Notes under the pieces: model-generated
The model's database searches: none
What the model was told of the DNA's origin: nothing
The model's input: only the letters and a program-made list of their open reading frames with translations
Made by a program: the position numbers and the translations under genes
Assembly: GCF_000527175.1 (NCBI RefSeq)
Contig: NZ_AZUR01000001.1
Location: 2,890,501-2,954,500 of the forward strand
From: Pseudogulbenkiania sp. MAI-1
Lineage (GTDB): Bacteria > Pseudomonadota > Gammaproteobacteria > Burkholderiales > Chromobacteriaceae
Direction of reading: 5' to 3'
Length of the DNA stretch: 64,000 nucleotides
Shown here: positions 32,118 to 43,700 of the stretch, one piece after another
Layout of the letters: each line of letters opens with the position of its first letter
Numbering within the stretch: position 1 is the stretch's first letter

Positions 32118-33902
32118 ATGCCAGCCTACAAGGCCCCCCTGCGCGATTTCGATTTCGTCCTCAACGAGCTGATCAAGGTCCAGGACGTCATCCCCACCCT
32201 GCCCGGCTACCAGGAGGCCACGCAGGACATCTATACCTCTTATCTCGAAGCCGCCGCCCAGTTCTGCGAAAACGAGCTGGCCCCGCTCAACCGCCCGGCC
32301 GACGAGGAAGGCTGCCACTTCGACGCCGCCACCCACAGCGTGACCACGCCGGCCGGCTTCAAGGAAGCCTACGCCCAGTACTGCGAGCTGGGCTTCCCGG
32401 CACTCGATTGCGATCCGGCCTACGGCGGCCAGGGCATGCCCAAGTCGCTGGCGTTCCCGGTGATGGAAATGCAGTGTTCGGCCAACGTGGCGTGGTCGAT
32501 GTACCCCGGCCTCTCCCACGGCGCCTACTCCGCCATCCACGCCCACGGCAGCGAGGAGCAGAAGGCCGCCTATCTGCCCAAGCTGGTCTCCGGCGAGTGG
32601 ACCGGCACCATGTGCCTGACCGAACCGCACTGCGGCACCGACCTGGGCCTGTTGAAGACCAAGGCCGAGCCGAACGGCGACGGCAGCTACAGCATCACCG
32701 GCACCAAGATCTTCATCTCGGCCGGCGAGCACGACATGTCCGGCAACATCATCCACCTGGTGCTGGCGCGCCTGCCGGATGCGCCGAAGGACGTGAAGGG
32801 CATCTCGCTGTTCATCGTGCCCAAGTTCCACGACGACGGCAGCCGCAACACCGTGTATTGCGGCGCGCTGGAACACAAGATGGGCATCAAGGCCAACGCC
32901 ACCGCGGTGATCAATCTCGACAACGCCAAGGGCTGGCTGATCGGCGAGCCGAACAAGGGGCTCTCCTGCATGTTCACCATGATGAACGCGGCGCGCCTGG
33001 GTTGCGGCATGCAGGGCCTGGGGATCGGCGAGGCGTCGTTCCAGGGCGCGCTGGCCTACGCCAAGGAGCGCCTGCAGATGCGTGCGCTGAACGGCGTGCA
33101 CAGCCCGGACAAGCCGGCCGACCCGATCATCGTGCATCCGGATGTACGCCGCATGCTGCTGACGCAGAAGGCCTACACCGAAGCCGGCCGCGCGCTGACC
33201 ACGCTCTTGGCCTTGCAGCTCGACATCGAGGAGAAACATCCGGACTCGGCGGCACGCCAGGACGCCGCCGATCTGGTGGCGCTGCTGACCCCGGTGGCCA
33301 AGGCCTTCATGACCGACAACGGCTACACCGCCGCCAACATGGGCATGCAGGTGTTCGGCGGCCACGGTTTCATCCGCGAATGGGGCATGGAGCAGCTGGT
33401 GCGCGACTGCCGCATCTCGCAGATCTACGAGGGCACCAACGGCATCCAGGCGATCGACCTGTTGGGCCGCAAGGTGCTGCTCGACCAGGGCGCCAAGCTG
33501 CGCAAGTTCACCAAGCAGATCCACAAGTTCTGCCAGGCCAACGAGGGCAACGACAAGCTGACGGAGTTCGTCGGCCCGCTGTCCAAGCTGCTGAAGGAAG
33601 TCGGTGACATCACCATGGCCGTCGGCATGGCCGCGTTCAAGGACAAGGACGAGGCCGGTGCGGCCGCCACCGACTATCTGCGCCTGATCGGCCACCTGAC
33701 CTACGCCTGGATGTGGGCACGCATGGCCGAAGTGGCCTACGCCAAGCTGGGCCAGGGCGAGGACGATTTCTACCAGGCCAAGATCACCACCGCCCGCTTC
33801 TACTACGCCAAGCTGCTGCCAGAAGTAGAAGCACTCAAGGCCACGATCAAGAGCGGCGCCCAGCCGCTGATGAGTCTCGGCGAGGAGCAGTTCGCCTTCT
33901 GA
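32118..33902 (+). CDS. Acyl-CoA dehydrogenase, long (~600-residue) form
   Basis: A 594-residue flavoprotein, larger than the usual 380-residue acyl-CoA dehydrogenases. It has a specific N-terminal helix region (LNELIKVQDVIPTLPGYQEATQDIY), the flavin segment CLTEPHCGTDLGLLKTKAEP, and QVFGGHGFIREWGMEQLVRDCRISQIYEGTNGIQAIDLLGRK, where the E in YEGTNG is the expected catalytic base. A C-terminal extension of about 130 residues is typical of the fatty-acid beta-oxidation form. It starts at 32118 behind AGGAGAC. It is a single-gene unit with a PsrA-like operator upstream and a strong terminator after. Confidence 0.92.
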   Translation: MPAYKAPLRDFDFVLNELIKVQDVIPTLPGYQEATQDIYTSYLEAAAQFCENELAPLNRPADEEGCHFDAATHSVTTPAGFKEAYAQYCELGFPALDCDPAYGGQGMPKSLAFPVMEMQCSANVAWSMYPGLSHGAYSAIHAHGSEEQKAAYLPKLVSGEWTGTMCLTEPHCGTDLGLLKTKAEPNGDGSYSITGTKIFISAGEHDMSGNIIHLVLARLPDAPKDVKGISLFIVPKFHDDGSRNTVYCGALEHKMGIKANATAVINLDNAKGWLIGEPNKGLSCMFTMMNAARLGCGMQGLGIGEASFQGALAYAKERLQMRALNGVHSPDKPADPIIVHPDVRRMLLTQKAYTEAGRALTTLLALQLDIEEKHPDSAARQDAADLVALLTPVAKAFMTDNGYTAANMGMQVFGGHGFIREWGMEQLVRDCRISQIYEGTNGIQAIDLLGRKVLLDQGAKLRKFTKQIHKFCQANEGNDKLTEFVGPLSKLLKEVGDITMAVGMAAFKDKDEAGAAATDYLRLIGHLTYAWMWARMAEVAYAKLGQGEDDFYQAKITTARFYYAKLLPEVEALKATIKSGAQPLMSLGEEQFAF

Positions 33903-33941
33903 TAACCGGTTTGTTCGACTCTGTGCAGGAGTGTGTTTTGG

Positions 33942-33969
33942 CGGCCCTTCGGGGCCGTTTTTTTTTTTG
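33942..33969 (+). terminator. Terminator of acyl-CoA dehydrogenase gene
   Basis: Stem CGGCCC / GGGCCG with a TTCG tetraloop is followed by a run of twelve T. Confidence 0.9.
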
Positions 33970-34052
33970 GGATCACCTGCCCCCTAATGAAAACCGCCCC
34001 ACGAGCATGCAGCCGGCGGGGCGGTCATTATGTGGCAGATCAAGTTCGCTCA

Positions 34053-34165
34053 GCGCTTGTGAAAGAAATCGTTGCGAGCGACCCGAGGCCGATTCGAGAA
34101 GCACAGCCGTACAAGTGGTACGGCGAGCATCGCAGGACCGGGATCGGGGTCAGAGTGCTTGGTAG
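34053..34165 (+). repeat. MITE-like element, copy 1 (right end degraded)
   Basis: Begins GCGCTTGTGAAAGAAATCG and contains AGAAGCACAGCCGTACAAGT then GGTACGGCGAGCATCGCAGG, both shared with the copies at 35041-35186 and 48145-48302. The right terminal repeat is not recognisable; the sequence runs straight into a second element at 34170. Confidence 0.75.
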
Positions 34166-34169
34166 ATTC

Positions 34170-34283
34170 AGAGCCGCGAACAAAACCCAGCGCAGCGGTC
34201 TTGGCTAGGCGCGCGGCTGCAGACAGTACAAGTAGTACGGCCAAGCCGCGCAACAACGCCAAGAGGGTTTTGTTAGTGGCTCT
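34170..34283. repeat. MITE-like element of a second subtype
   Basis: A 114-base element with 19-bp terminal inverted repeats that match at 17 positions (AGAGCCGCGAACAAAACCC on the left; the complement of the right end is AGAGCCACTAACAAAACCC). Inside is a GTAC-AAGTA-GTAC hairpin like the one in the other subtype. Its right end is 5 bases from the stop codon of the convergent UPF0149 gene. Confidence 0.7.
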
Positions 34284-34288
34284 TACGC

Positions 34289-34957
34289 TCAGTTTTTGCC
34301 GTGGCAGGCCTTATACTTCTTGCCGCTGCCGCACGGGCAGGGATCGTTGCGGCCGACCTTGTCGCCCTCGCGGCGCACCGTGGTCGGAGCCTGCTTCTTG
34401 GCCTGCCAGTAGGCGTAGACGGCCTGGATGGCGTCGGGCAGTTCGTCCTTGAAATTGTCGAGCTCGGCGTCGGTAAAGGTGAGCAGTTCTTTGCCCTCTT
34501 CCTCGTCCTCGAACATGCCGCCCAGCGCCATGATCGGCAGCAGCAGGTCTTCGAAGCCTTCGTCGTCGGCGGCCTCGAACCAGTCGGTGTCGACGTTGTC
34601 GAGCGCGTACAGGTAGGCGTTGCACCACGGCCAGAAGTCGGCTTCCTCGGCGTCTTCGGCCTCATACAGGATCAGGTCGGGCGCTTCGCCGGCAACCAGC
34701 GCGGCGGCGGTGGCATCGTAGAGCTTCTGCAGCAGCGCGCTCAGCTCGGCTTGGGTGGCGTCGTCGTCGAACTCGGGCGCGTCGCCCAATACCTCGTCCA
34801 GCCAACTGCCGGCTTCGACCGCATCCGGACCGCTGGCCAGTGCGGTGAAGTAGCCCTGCACTTCATCCGGGCGCATGGTGCTGCCGCTTTGCGACAGCGG
34901 GGTCAGCAGTTCTTCCAGGCGCGCCAGCTCGGCGTCGGTGAATACGGTGTCGCTCAT
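34289..34957 (-). CDS. UPF0149/YecA family protein with SEC-C zinc motif
   Basis: A 222-residue acidic protein. The UPF0149 body covers about residues 1-195 (ELARLEELLTPL, MRPDEVQGYFTALASGPDAV, FWPWCNAYLYALDN). The end is a SEC-C zinc-binding motif, GRNDPCPCGSGKKYKACHG, as at the C-terminus of SecA. In enterics such proteins associate with ribosomes or translocation; the role here is not known. The start MSDTVFTDAELARLEELL at 34957 follows GAGGAA. Confidence 0.87.
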   Translation of the reverse strand: MSDTVFTDAELARLEELLTPLSQSGSTMRPDEVQGYFTALASGPDAVEAGSWLDEVLGDAPEFDDDATQAELSALLQKLYDATAAALVAGEAPDLILYEAEDAEEADFWPWCNAYLYALDNVDTDWFEAADDEGFEDLLLPIMALGGMFEDEEEGKELLTFTDAELDNFKDELPDAIQAVYAYWQAKKQAPTTVRREGDKVGRNDPCPCGSGKKYKACHGKN

Positions 34958-35040
34958 GATGATTCCTCGGGTTGTTTGCCGCGCATTGTAACAAGCCCCG
35001 CACAAGGCGGGGCGACTGGAGCTCGAAAACCTCGCTCACG

Positions 35041-35186
35041 GGGCTTGTGAAAGAAATCGCCCCACGGGGATTCCCTGCGGTCATCGCCGCGCCTTCAGGC
35101 CGGTGTGAGAAGCACAGCCGTACAAGCCGTACGGCGAGCATCACAGGACCGGCATGGAGGCGCACAGCAGATTTACTCGCAAGCCC
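35041..35186 (+). repeat. MITE-like element, copy 2 (146 bases)
   Basis: Left end GGGCTTGTGAAAGAAATCG; right end CAGATTTACTCGCAAGCCC, whose complement GGGCTTGCGAGTAAATCTG matches the left end imperfectly. The central hairpin is GCCGTAC-AAGCC-GTACGGC. The element stops at the very base before the stop codon of the acyl-CoA synthetase gene. Confidence 0.8.
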
Positions 35187-36875
<1,689 letters not shown>

Positions 36876-36934
36876 GCGTTCTCCTCCAGAGGGTATCAGT
36901 GATGCTGTACTTTTCTTCTGCCCGATAAGTTACT

Positions 36935-36950
36935 ATTACGTAAACGTAAT
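36935..36950. promoter_or_regulatory. LiuR-type operator between acyl-CoA synthetase and liuR
   Basis: ATTACGT-AA-ACGTAAT, a perfect 7-bp inverted repeat with a 2-base centre. It resembles the operator predicted for LiuR in betaproteobacteria and shares ACGTAAACGTAAT with the site before liuA. Confidence 0.75.
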
Positions 36951-37013
36951 CACAAGACTAGCCAGCTGGCGTGGAGAAAACGCTACAATCGCCGGATAAG
37001 GACAGGAATCACC

Positions 37014-37421
37014 ATGACCCAACAAGAGCTCTTCTCCATCTCCGACCTGGCGCGCGACTTCGGCGTCACGCTGCGCACCATCCGCTTCTACGAGGAACAG
37101 GGCCTGATCGAACCGGAGCGCGCCGGCCGCCAGCGCGTGTTCACCCGCCGCGACCGTGCCCGGCTGAAGCTGATCCTGCGTGGCAAACGCATCGGTCTGT
37201 CGCTGCAGGAAATCCGCGAGATCCTCGATTTGTACGAGCTGGCCAAGGACGAGGCCAGCCAGTCGCTCAAGCTGCTCCGGCTGTTGAGCGAACGACGCCA
37301 GCAACTGGAAGAGCAACGCAACGATATCGACGCCGTGCTGGCCGAGATCGACACCTTGGAGGCGCACTGCCGCACCGTGATCGACGAGATGACGGCCAAG
37401 TCCAACGCCGCCAACGGCTGA
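37014..37421 (+). CDS. liuR: MerR-family regulator LiuR
   Basis: A 135-residue MerR protein. The DNA-binding winged helix is FSISDLARDFGVTLRTIRFYEEQGLIEPERAGRQRVFTRRDRARL; a coiled-coil dimer helix follows (LKLLRLLSERRQQLEEQRNDIDAVLAEIDTLEAHCRTVIDEM). It lacks the cysteines of metal-sensing MerR proteins. In proteobacteria LiuR controls leucine and isovalerate degradation in response to a pathway CoA ester. Its position between two LiuR-type operators and next to liuA supports the name. Confidence 0.88.
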   Translation: MTQQELFSISDLARDFGVTLRTIRFYEEQGLIEPERAGRQRVFTRRDRARLKLILRGKRIGLSLQEIREILDLYELAKDEASQSLKLLRLLSERRQQLEEQRNDIDAVLAEIDTLEAHCRTVIDEMTAKSNAANG

Positions 37422-37426
37422 GCCTG

Positions 37427-37445
37427 CCCCGCAAGACGGGGTTTT
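37427..37445 (+). terminator. Short terminator after liuR
   Basis: Stem CCCCG / CGGGG with loop CAAGA is followed by TTTTC. It is weak, but it separates liuR from the liuA promoter. Confidence 0.55.
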
Positions 37446-37459
37446 CTTGCATTTTCTTA

Positions 37460-37490
37460 TTGACGTTTACGTAAACGTAATCCAACATAA
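37460..37490 (+). promoter_or_regulatory. liuA promoter with LiuR operator in the spacer
   Basis: TTGACG (37460-37465) could be the -35. A perfect 16-base palindrome ACGTTTACGTAAACGT (37463-37478) lies directly over and after it, and ACATAA at 37485-37490 could be a -10 at 19-base spacing. A long spacer filled by the operator is the usual MerR-type activator layout. Confidence 0.65.
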
Positions 37491-37539
37491 AACGATGACA
37501 TGGCCTGTGTGCCGAGAATGTAGAGAGGAGAAACCGATC

Positions 37540-38709
37540 ATGTTCACCAGCCTGCGTTTTGCCCACGGCGAGACTTACGACCTGTTGCGCGACACGGTGA
37601 AGGCCTTCGCCGACAGCGAAATCGCCCCGCGTGCCGCCGATATCGACCGCGACAACCTGTTCCCTGCCGATTTGTGGAAGAAGTTCGGCGATCTGGGTCT
37701 GCTAGGTATCACCGTAGAAGAGGAATACGGCGGCAGCAACATGGGTTACCTCGCGCACATGATCGCGATGGAAGAACTCTCGCGTGCCAGCGCCTCGGTC
37801 GCCCTCTCCTACGGCGCCCACTCCAACCTGTGCGTGAACCAGATCCGCAAGAACGGCAACGAAGAACAGAAGCGCCGCTACCTGCCCAAGCTGATTTCCG
37901 GCGAACACGTCGGCGCCTTGGCGATGTCCGAACCCAATGCCGGTTCCGACGTGGTTAGCATGAAGCTCAGAGCCGACAAGAAGGGCGACCGCTACGTGCT
38001 CAACGGCAGCAAGATGTGGATCACCAACGGCGGCGACGCAGACACCCTGGTGGTGTACGCCAAGACCGACGTCAACGCCGGACCCAAGGGCATCACCGCC
38101 TTCATCGTCGAGAAAGGCTTTAAAGGTTTCACGCACGGCACCAAGCTCGACAAGCTCGGCATGCGCGGCTCCAACACCTACCCGATCTTCTTCGACGACT
38201 GCGAAGTGCCGGCGGAGAACATCCTCGGCAAGGAGGGCGAAGGCGTGAAGGTGCTGATGAGCGGGCTGGATTTCGAACGCGCCGTGCTGGCAGCAGGCCC
38301 GCTCGGCATCATGCAGGCGTGCATGGACGTGGTGGTGCCGTACCTGAACGACCGCCAGCAGTTCGGCCAGTCGATCGGTGACTTCCAGCTGATGCAGGGC
38401 AAGCTCGCCGACATGTACGTCAAACTCTCGGCCAGCCGCGCTTATGTCTACGCCGTGGGCCAGGCGCTCGACCGTGGCGAATCCGGCCGCCAGACGCGCA
38501 AGGATGCCGCAGGCGCGATCCTCTACGCCGCCGAGAACGCCACGCAGATGGCGCTCGACGCCATCCAGTGCCTGGGCGGCAACGGCTACATCAACGAGTA
38601 TCCCACCGGCCGCCTGCTGCGCGACGCCAAGCTGTACGAGATCGGCGCCGGCACCAGCGAGATCCGCCGCTGGCTGATCGGCCGCGAACTGATGGCCGAA
38701 ACGAGGTAA
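37540..38709 (+). CDS. liuA: Isovaleryl-CoA dehydrogenase
   Basis: A 389-residue acyl-CoA dehydrogenase that converts isovaleryl-CoA to 3-methylcrotonyl-CoA in leucine breakdown. Flavin-binding motifs are LAMSEPNAGSDVVSMKLRA and MWITNGGDADTLVVYAK. The catalytic Glu is at the isovaleryl-type position, E246 in SGLDFERAVLAAGPLGIMQA. The usual C-terminal position of other family members holds Gly instead (KLYEIGAGTSEIRRWLIGREL). This residue swap is diagnostic for this substrate class. The start at 37540 follows GAGAGGAG. First gene of the liu operon. Confidence 0.95.
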   Translation: MFTSLRFAHGETYDLLRDTVKAFADSEIAPRAADIDRDNLFPADLWKKFGDLGLLGITVEEEYGGSNMGYLAHMIAMEELSRASASVALSYGAHSNLCVNQIRKNGNEEQKRRYLPKLISGEHVGALAMSEPNAGSDVVSMKLRADKKGDRYVLNGSKMWITNGGDADTLVVYAKTDVNAGPKGITAFIVEKGFKGFTHGTKLDKLGMRGSNTYPIFFDDCEVPAENILGKEGEGVKVLMSGLDFERAVLAAGPLGIMQACMDVVVPYLNDRQQFGQSIGDFQLMQGKLADMYVKLSASRAYVYAVGQALDRGESGRQTRKDAAGAILYAAENATQMALDAIQCLGGNGYINEYPTGRLLRDAKLYEIGAGTSEIRRWLIGRELMAETR

Positions 38710-38713
38710 GCCC

Positions 38714-40312
38714 ATGCCGACACTCGAATCCAAGCTGTCGCCGCGCTCGGCCGAGTTCCAGGCCAACGCCGACAAGATGCGCGCGCTGGTGGCGGACCTG
38801 AAGGACAAGGTGGCCAAGGCCGCGCTGGGCGGTGGTGACGCCGCCCGCGCCAAGCACACGGCGCGCGGCAAGCTGCTGCCGCGCGAGCGCATCGACCTGT
38901 TGCTCGATCCGGGCGCCCCCTTCCTCGAGCTGTCGCAGCTCGCCGCTTTCGGCATGTACCACGACGGCGCTCCCGGCGCCGGTGTGGTGGCCGGCATCGG
39001 CCGCGTGGCGGGAGTGGAGTGCATGATCGTGGCCAACGACGCCACGGTGAAGGGCGGCACCTATTATCCGATGACGGTGAAGAAGCACCTGCGTGCCCAG
39101 GAAATCGCCCGCGAGAACCGCCTGCCCTGCCTCTACCTGGTGGATTCCGGCGGCGCCTTCCTGCCCTTGCAGGACGAGGTGTTTCCCGACCGCGAGCACT
39201 TCGGCCGCATCTTCTACAACCAAGCCAACCTGTCCGCCGCCGGCATCCCGCAGATCGCCGTGGTGATGGGCTCGTGCACCGCCGGCGGTGCCTACGTGCC
39301 GGCGATGAGCGACGAAACCATCATCGTCAAGGAACAGGGCACCATCTTCCTCGGTGGCCCGCCGCTGGTGAAGGCGGCCACCGGCGAGGTGGTCGATGCC
39401 GAGGAACTGGGCGGCGGCGACGTGCATGCCCGCATCTCCGGCGTGGCCGACCATCTGGCGCAGAACGACGCACATGCCCTGTCCATCGCCCGCCGCATCG
39501 TGTCCGACCTCAACTGGAAGAAACAGGGCGAGCTCGACCGCATCGAACCCAAACCGCCGCGCTACGCCGCGGAGGAAATCTACGGCGTGATCCCAGCCGA
39601 TCCGAAAAAGCCGTTCGACGTGCGCGAGATCATCGCGCGGCTGGTGGACGATTCGGACTTCGACGAGTTCAAGCAGAACTACGGCACCACGCTCGTCACC
39701 GGCTTCGCCCGCCTCAATGGCTACCGCGTCGGCATCATCGCCAACAACGGCATCCTGTTCAGCGAATCCGCGCTCAAGGGCGCGCACTTCGTCGAGCTGT
39801 GCTGCCAACGCGGCATTCCGCTGATCTTCCTGCAGAACATCACCGGCTTCATGGTGGGCAAAAAGTACGAGAACGGCGGCATCGCCAAGGACGGCGCCAA
39901 GCTGGTGACAGCGGTGGCCTGTGCCAGCGTGCCCAAGTTCACCGTGCTGATCGGCGGCAGCTTCGGTGCCGGCAACTACGGCATGTGCGGCCGAGCCTAC
40001 AGCCCGCGTTTCCTGTGGATGTGGCCGAACAGCCGCATCTCGGTGATGGGCGGCGAACAGGCCGCCGGCGTGCTGGCCCAGGTCAAGCGCGACCAGTTGG
40101 GCGACGCCTGGCCGGCCGAGGAGGAAGAAGCGTTCAAGGCACCGATCCGCGAACAGTACGAGCGCCAGGGCCACCCCTACTACGCCAGCGCACGACTGTG
40201 GGACGACGGCGTGATCGACCCGGCGCAGACGCGCGAGGTGTTGAGCCTGGGGCTGGAAGCCGCGCTGTCGGCGCCGATCGAGAAGACGCGCTTCGGCGTG
40301 TTCCGCATGTAA
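38714..40312 (+). CDS. liuB: 3-methylcrotonyl-CoA carboxylase beta subunit
   Basis: A 532-residue carboxyltransferase that moves CO2 from biotin to 3-methylcrotonyl-CoA. The N-terminal half shows HTARGKLLPRERIDLLLDPGAPFLELS, CMIVANDATVKGGTYYPMTVKKHLRAQEIA and VVMGSCTAGGAYVPAMSDE. The C-terminal half shows GIPLIFLQNITGFMVGKKYENGGIAKDGAKLVTAVA and GSFGAGNYGMCGRAYSPRFLWMWPNSRISVMGGEQAA. It partners with LiuD, encoded two genes on. It starts 4 bases after liuA. Confidence 0.95.
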   Translation: MPTLESKLSPRSAEFQANADKMRALVADLKDKVAKAALGGGDAARAKHTARGKLLPRERIDLLLDPGAPFLELSQLAAFGMYHDGAPGAGVVAGIGRVAGVECMIVANDATVKGGTYYPMTVKKHLRAQEIARENRLPCLYLVDSGGAFLPLQDEVFPDREHFGRIFYNQANLSAAGIPQIAVVMGSCTAGGAYVPAMSDETIIVKEQGTIFLGGPPLVKAATGEVVDAEELGGGDVHARISGVADHLAQNDAHALSIARRIVSDLNWKKQGELDRIEPKPPRYAAEEIYGVIPADPKKPFDVREIIARLVDDSDFDEFKQNYGTTLVTGFARLNGYRVGIIANNGILFSESALKGAHFVELCCQRGIPLIFLQNITGFMVGKKYENGGIAKDGAKLVTAVACASVPKFTVLIGGSFGAGNYGMCGRAYSPRFLWMWPNSRISVMGGEQAAGVLAQVKRDQLGDAWPAEEEEAFKAPIREQYERQGHPYYASARLWDDGVIDPAQTREVLSLGLEAALSAPIEKTRFGVFRM

Positions 40313-40322
40313 AGGGACAGCA

Positions 40323-41117
40323 ATGAGCTACACCACCCTGGAAATCGAACGCGCCGGGCACGTCGCCACGGTGTGGATGAACCGGCCCGAGCTGCACAAC
40401 GCCATGAACGAGGTGCTGATCGCCGAGCTGACGCGTGCCTTCGTCGAATTGAACGAGGACGCCGGCGTGCGCGTGATCGTCCTGGCCGGCCGTGGCAAGA
40501 GCTTCTCGGCCGGGGCCGACCTCGACTGGATGCGCCGCGCAGCGGGCTACAGCGAGGCACAAAACCTGGACGACGCCCACAAGCTCGCCGCCATGCTCAA
40601 GGGCATCTACCGCAGCAAGAAGCCCGTCATCGCGCGCATCCACGGCGCTGCCATGGCCGGCGGCACTGGCCTTACCGCGGTGTGCGACGTGGCGATAGCC
40701 ACCGACGCCGCCAAGTTCGCGCTGACCGAAGTCCGGCTGGGGCTGATCCCCGCCACCATCGGCCCCTATGTTGCCGACGCCATCGGCTGGCGCCAGGCGC
40801 GGCGCTATTTCCTCAGCGCCGAGCGCATCGACGCCGCCAACGCGCTGAAGATCGGCCTGGTGCATGAAGTCGTCGCCGCCGACGAACTGGATGCCCGTGT
40901 GACCGAAGTGGCCGGCGAGTTCGCCAAGGGCGGGCCGAAGGCCCTCGCTGCGGCCAAGGACTTGCTGGGACTGCTGCGCGACGGCTCACCGCTCGACGAC
41001 GTGCTGCTGGACGACACCGCCCAACGCATCGCCGCCATCCGCGTCAGCGACGAGGCCCGCGAAGGGCTGGCGTCGTTCTTCGACAAGCGGCCGCCTGCCT
41101 GGCAGCAAGAACAATAA
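40323..41117 (+). CDS. liuC: Methylglutaconyl-CoA hydratase
   Basis: A 264-residue crotonase-fold enzyme that hydrates 3-methylglutaconyl-CoA to HMG-CoA. The oxyanion-hole segments are GRGKSFSAGADLDWMRRAAGYSE and RIHGAAMAGGTGLTAVCDVAIATDAAKFALTEVRLGLIPATIGPYV. The acidic residues in that second block correspond to the catalytic positions of the family. Placement between the two carboxylase subunit genes sets the substrate. A 10-base gap precedes it and a 9-base gap follows. Confidence 0.92.
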   Translation: MSYTTLEIERAGHVATVWMNRPELHNAMNEVLIAELTRAFVELNEDAGVRVIVLAGRGKSFSAGADLDWMRRAAGYSEAQNLDDAHKLAAMLKGIYRSKKPVIARIHGAAMAGGTGLTAVCDVAIATDAAKFALTEVRLGLIPATIGPYVADAIGWRQARRYFLSAERIDAANALKIGLVHEVVAADELDARVTEVAGEFAKGGPKALAAAKDLLGLLRDGSPLDDVLLDDTAQRIAAIRVSDEAREGLASFFDKRPPAWQQEQ

Positions 41118-41126
41118 GGAGCCGCC

Positions 41127-43094
<1,968 letters not shown>

Positions 43095-43157
43095 GGGCAT
43101 GATCCTTAATGCCAAAAGCATGAAGATCATCCCCCTCTACCCTGAAGGAGAACCGAT

Positions 43158-43661
43158 ATGACACCCCAGATCGTCGACCACCCAGGCGTCACCCTCACCG
43201 GCTTCGCCATCCGCACCAGCCTGCAGGACCAGGCCAACCTGCGCGACATCCCGGCGTTCTGGCAGCGCTACGCCCAGAGCTTGCGTGCACCGCTGCTGGC
43301 GGCACTCGGCCTGCCGCATGCGGTGGAATACGGCGTCGTGCGCGGGTTCGACCCCGCCAGCGGCACGTTCGACTACCTGATCGGCATCGAATGCCAGGGC
43401 GCGCCGACGCTGCCTGACGGCGCAGAAACCCACGTCATCGCCCCGACCCGCTACGCCATGTTCACCACGCCGCCGGCCGACAGCGATGCCGCGTTTGCCG
43501 AGGCCATCGTCGCCACCTGGCAGGCGGTCTATCAGGCGTGGTTGCCGACAGCGCCCTGGCAGCATGCCGGCAGCGAATCCTTCGAACGCTACGACGGGCG
43601 CAGTTGCCCCGGGCAAGCGGGCCGCCAGATGGAGATTTACCTCCCGGTCGTCCCGCGCTGA
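43158..43661 (+). CDS. GyrI-like/AraC effector-binding-type domain protein in liu operon
   Basis: A 167-residue stand-alone ligand-binding domain of the GyrI-like or AraC effector-binding fold: VTLTGFAIRTSLQDQANLRDIPAFWQRYAQ, YGVVRGFDPASGTFDYLIGIECQG, HVIAPTRYAMFTTPPADSDAAFAEAIVATWQAVYQAWLP and a closing MEIYLPVVPR. It has no DNA-binding or membrane part. Related domains bind hydrophobic small molecules, and some hydrolyse small thioesters or esters. It lies between liuD and liuE with its own GAAGGAGAA site, so it is probably cotranscribed. A link to leucine catabolites is inference. Confidence 0.75.
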   Translation: MTPQIVDHPGVTLTGFAIRTSLQDQANLRDIPAFWQRYAQSLRAPLLAALGLPHAVEYGVVRGFDPASGTFDYLIGIECQGAPTLPDGAETHVIAPTRYAMFTTPPADSDAAFAEAIVATWQAVYQAWLPTAPWQHAGSESFERYDGRSCPGQAGRQMEIYLPVVPR

Positions 43662-43700
43662 CATCCTTCTGACCCGGCGCCTGCGACGGCTGGCGCCACA

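Noticed and set aside
33970..35186. Small genes encoding a YKWYGEH-like peptide (also near 48180)
   Set aside because: The peptide similarity comes from reading the GTAC hairpin of the repeat family in one frame. The frames have different starts and lengths and no ribosome sites.
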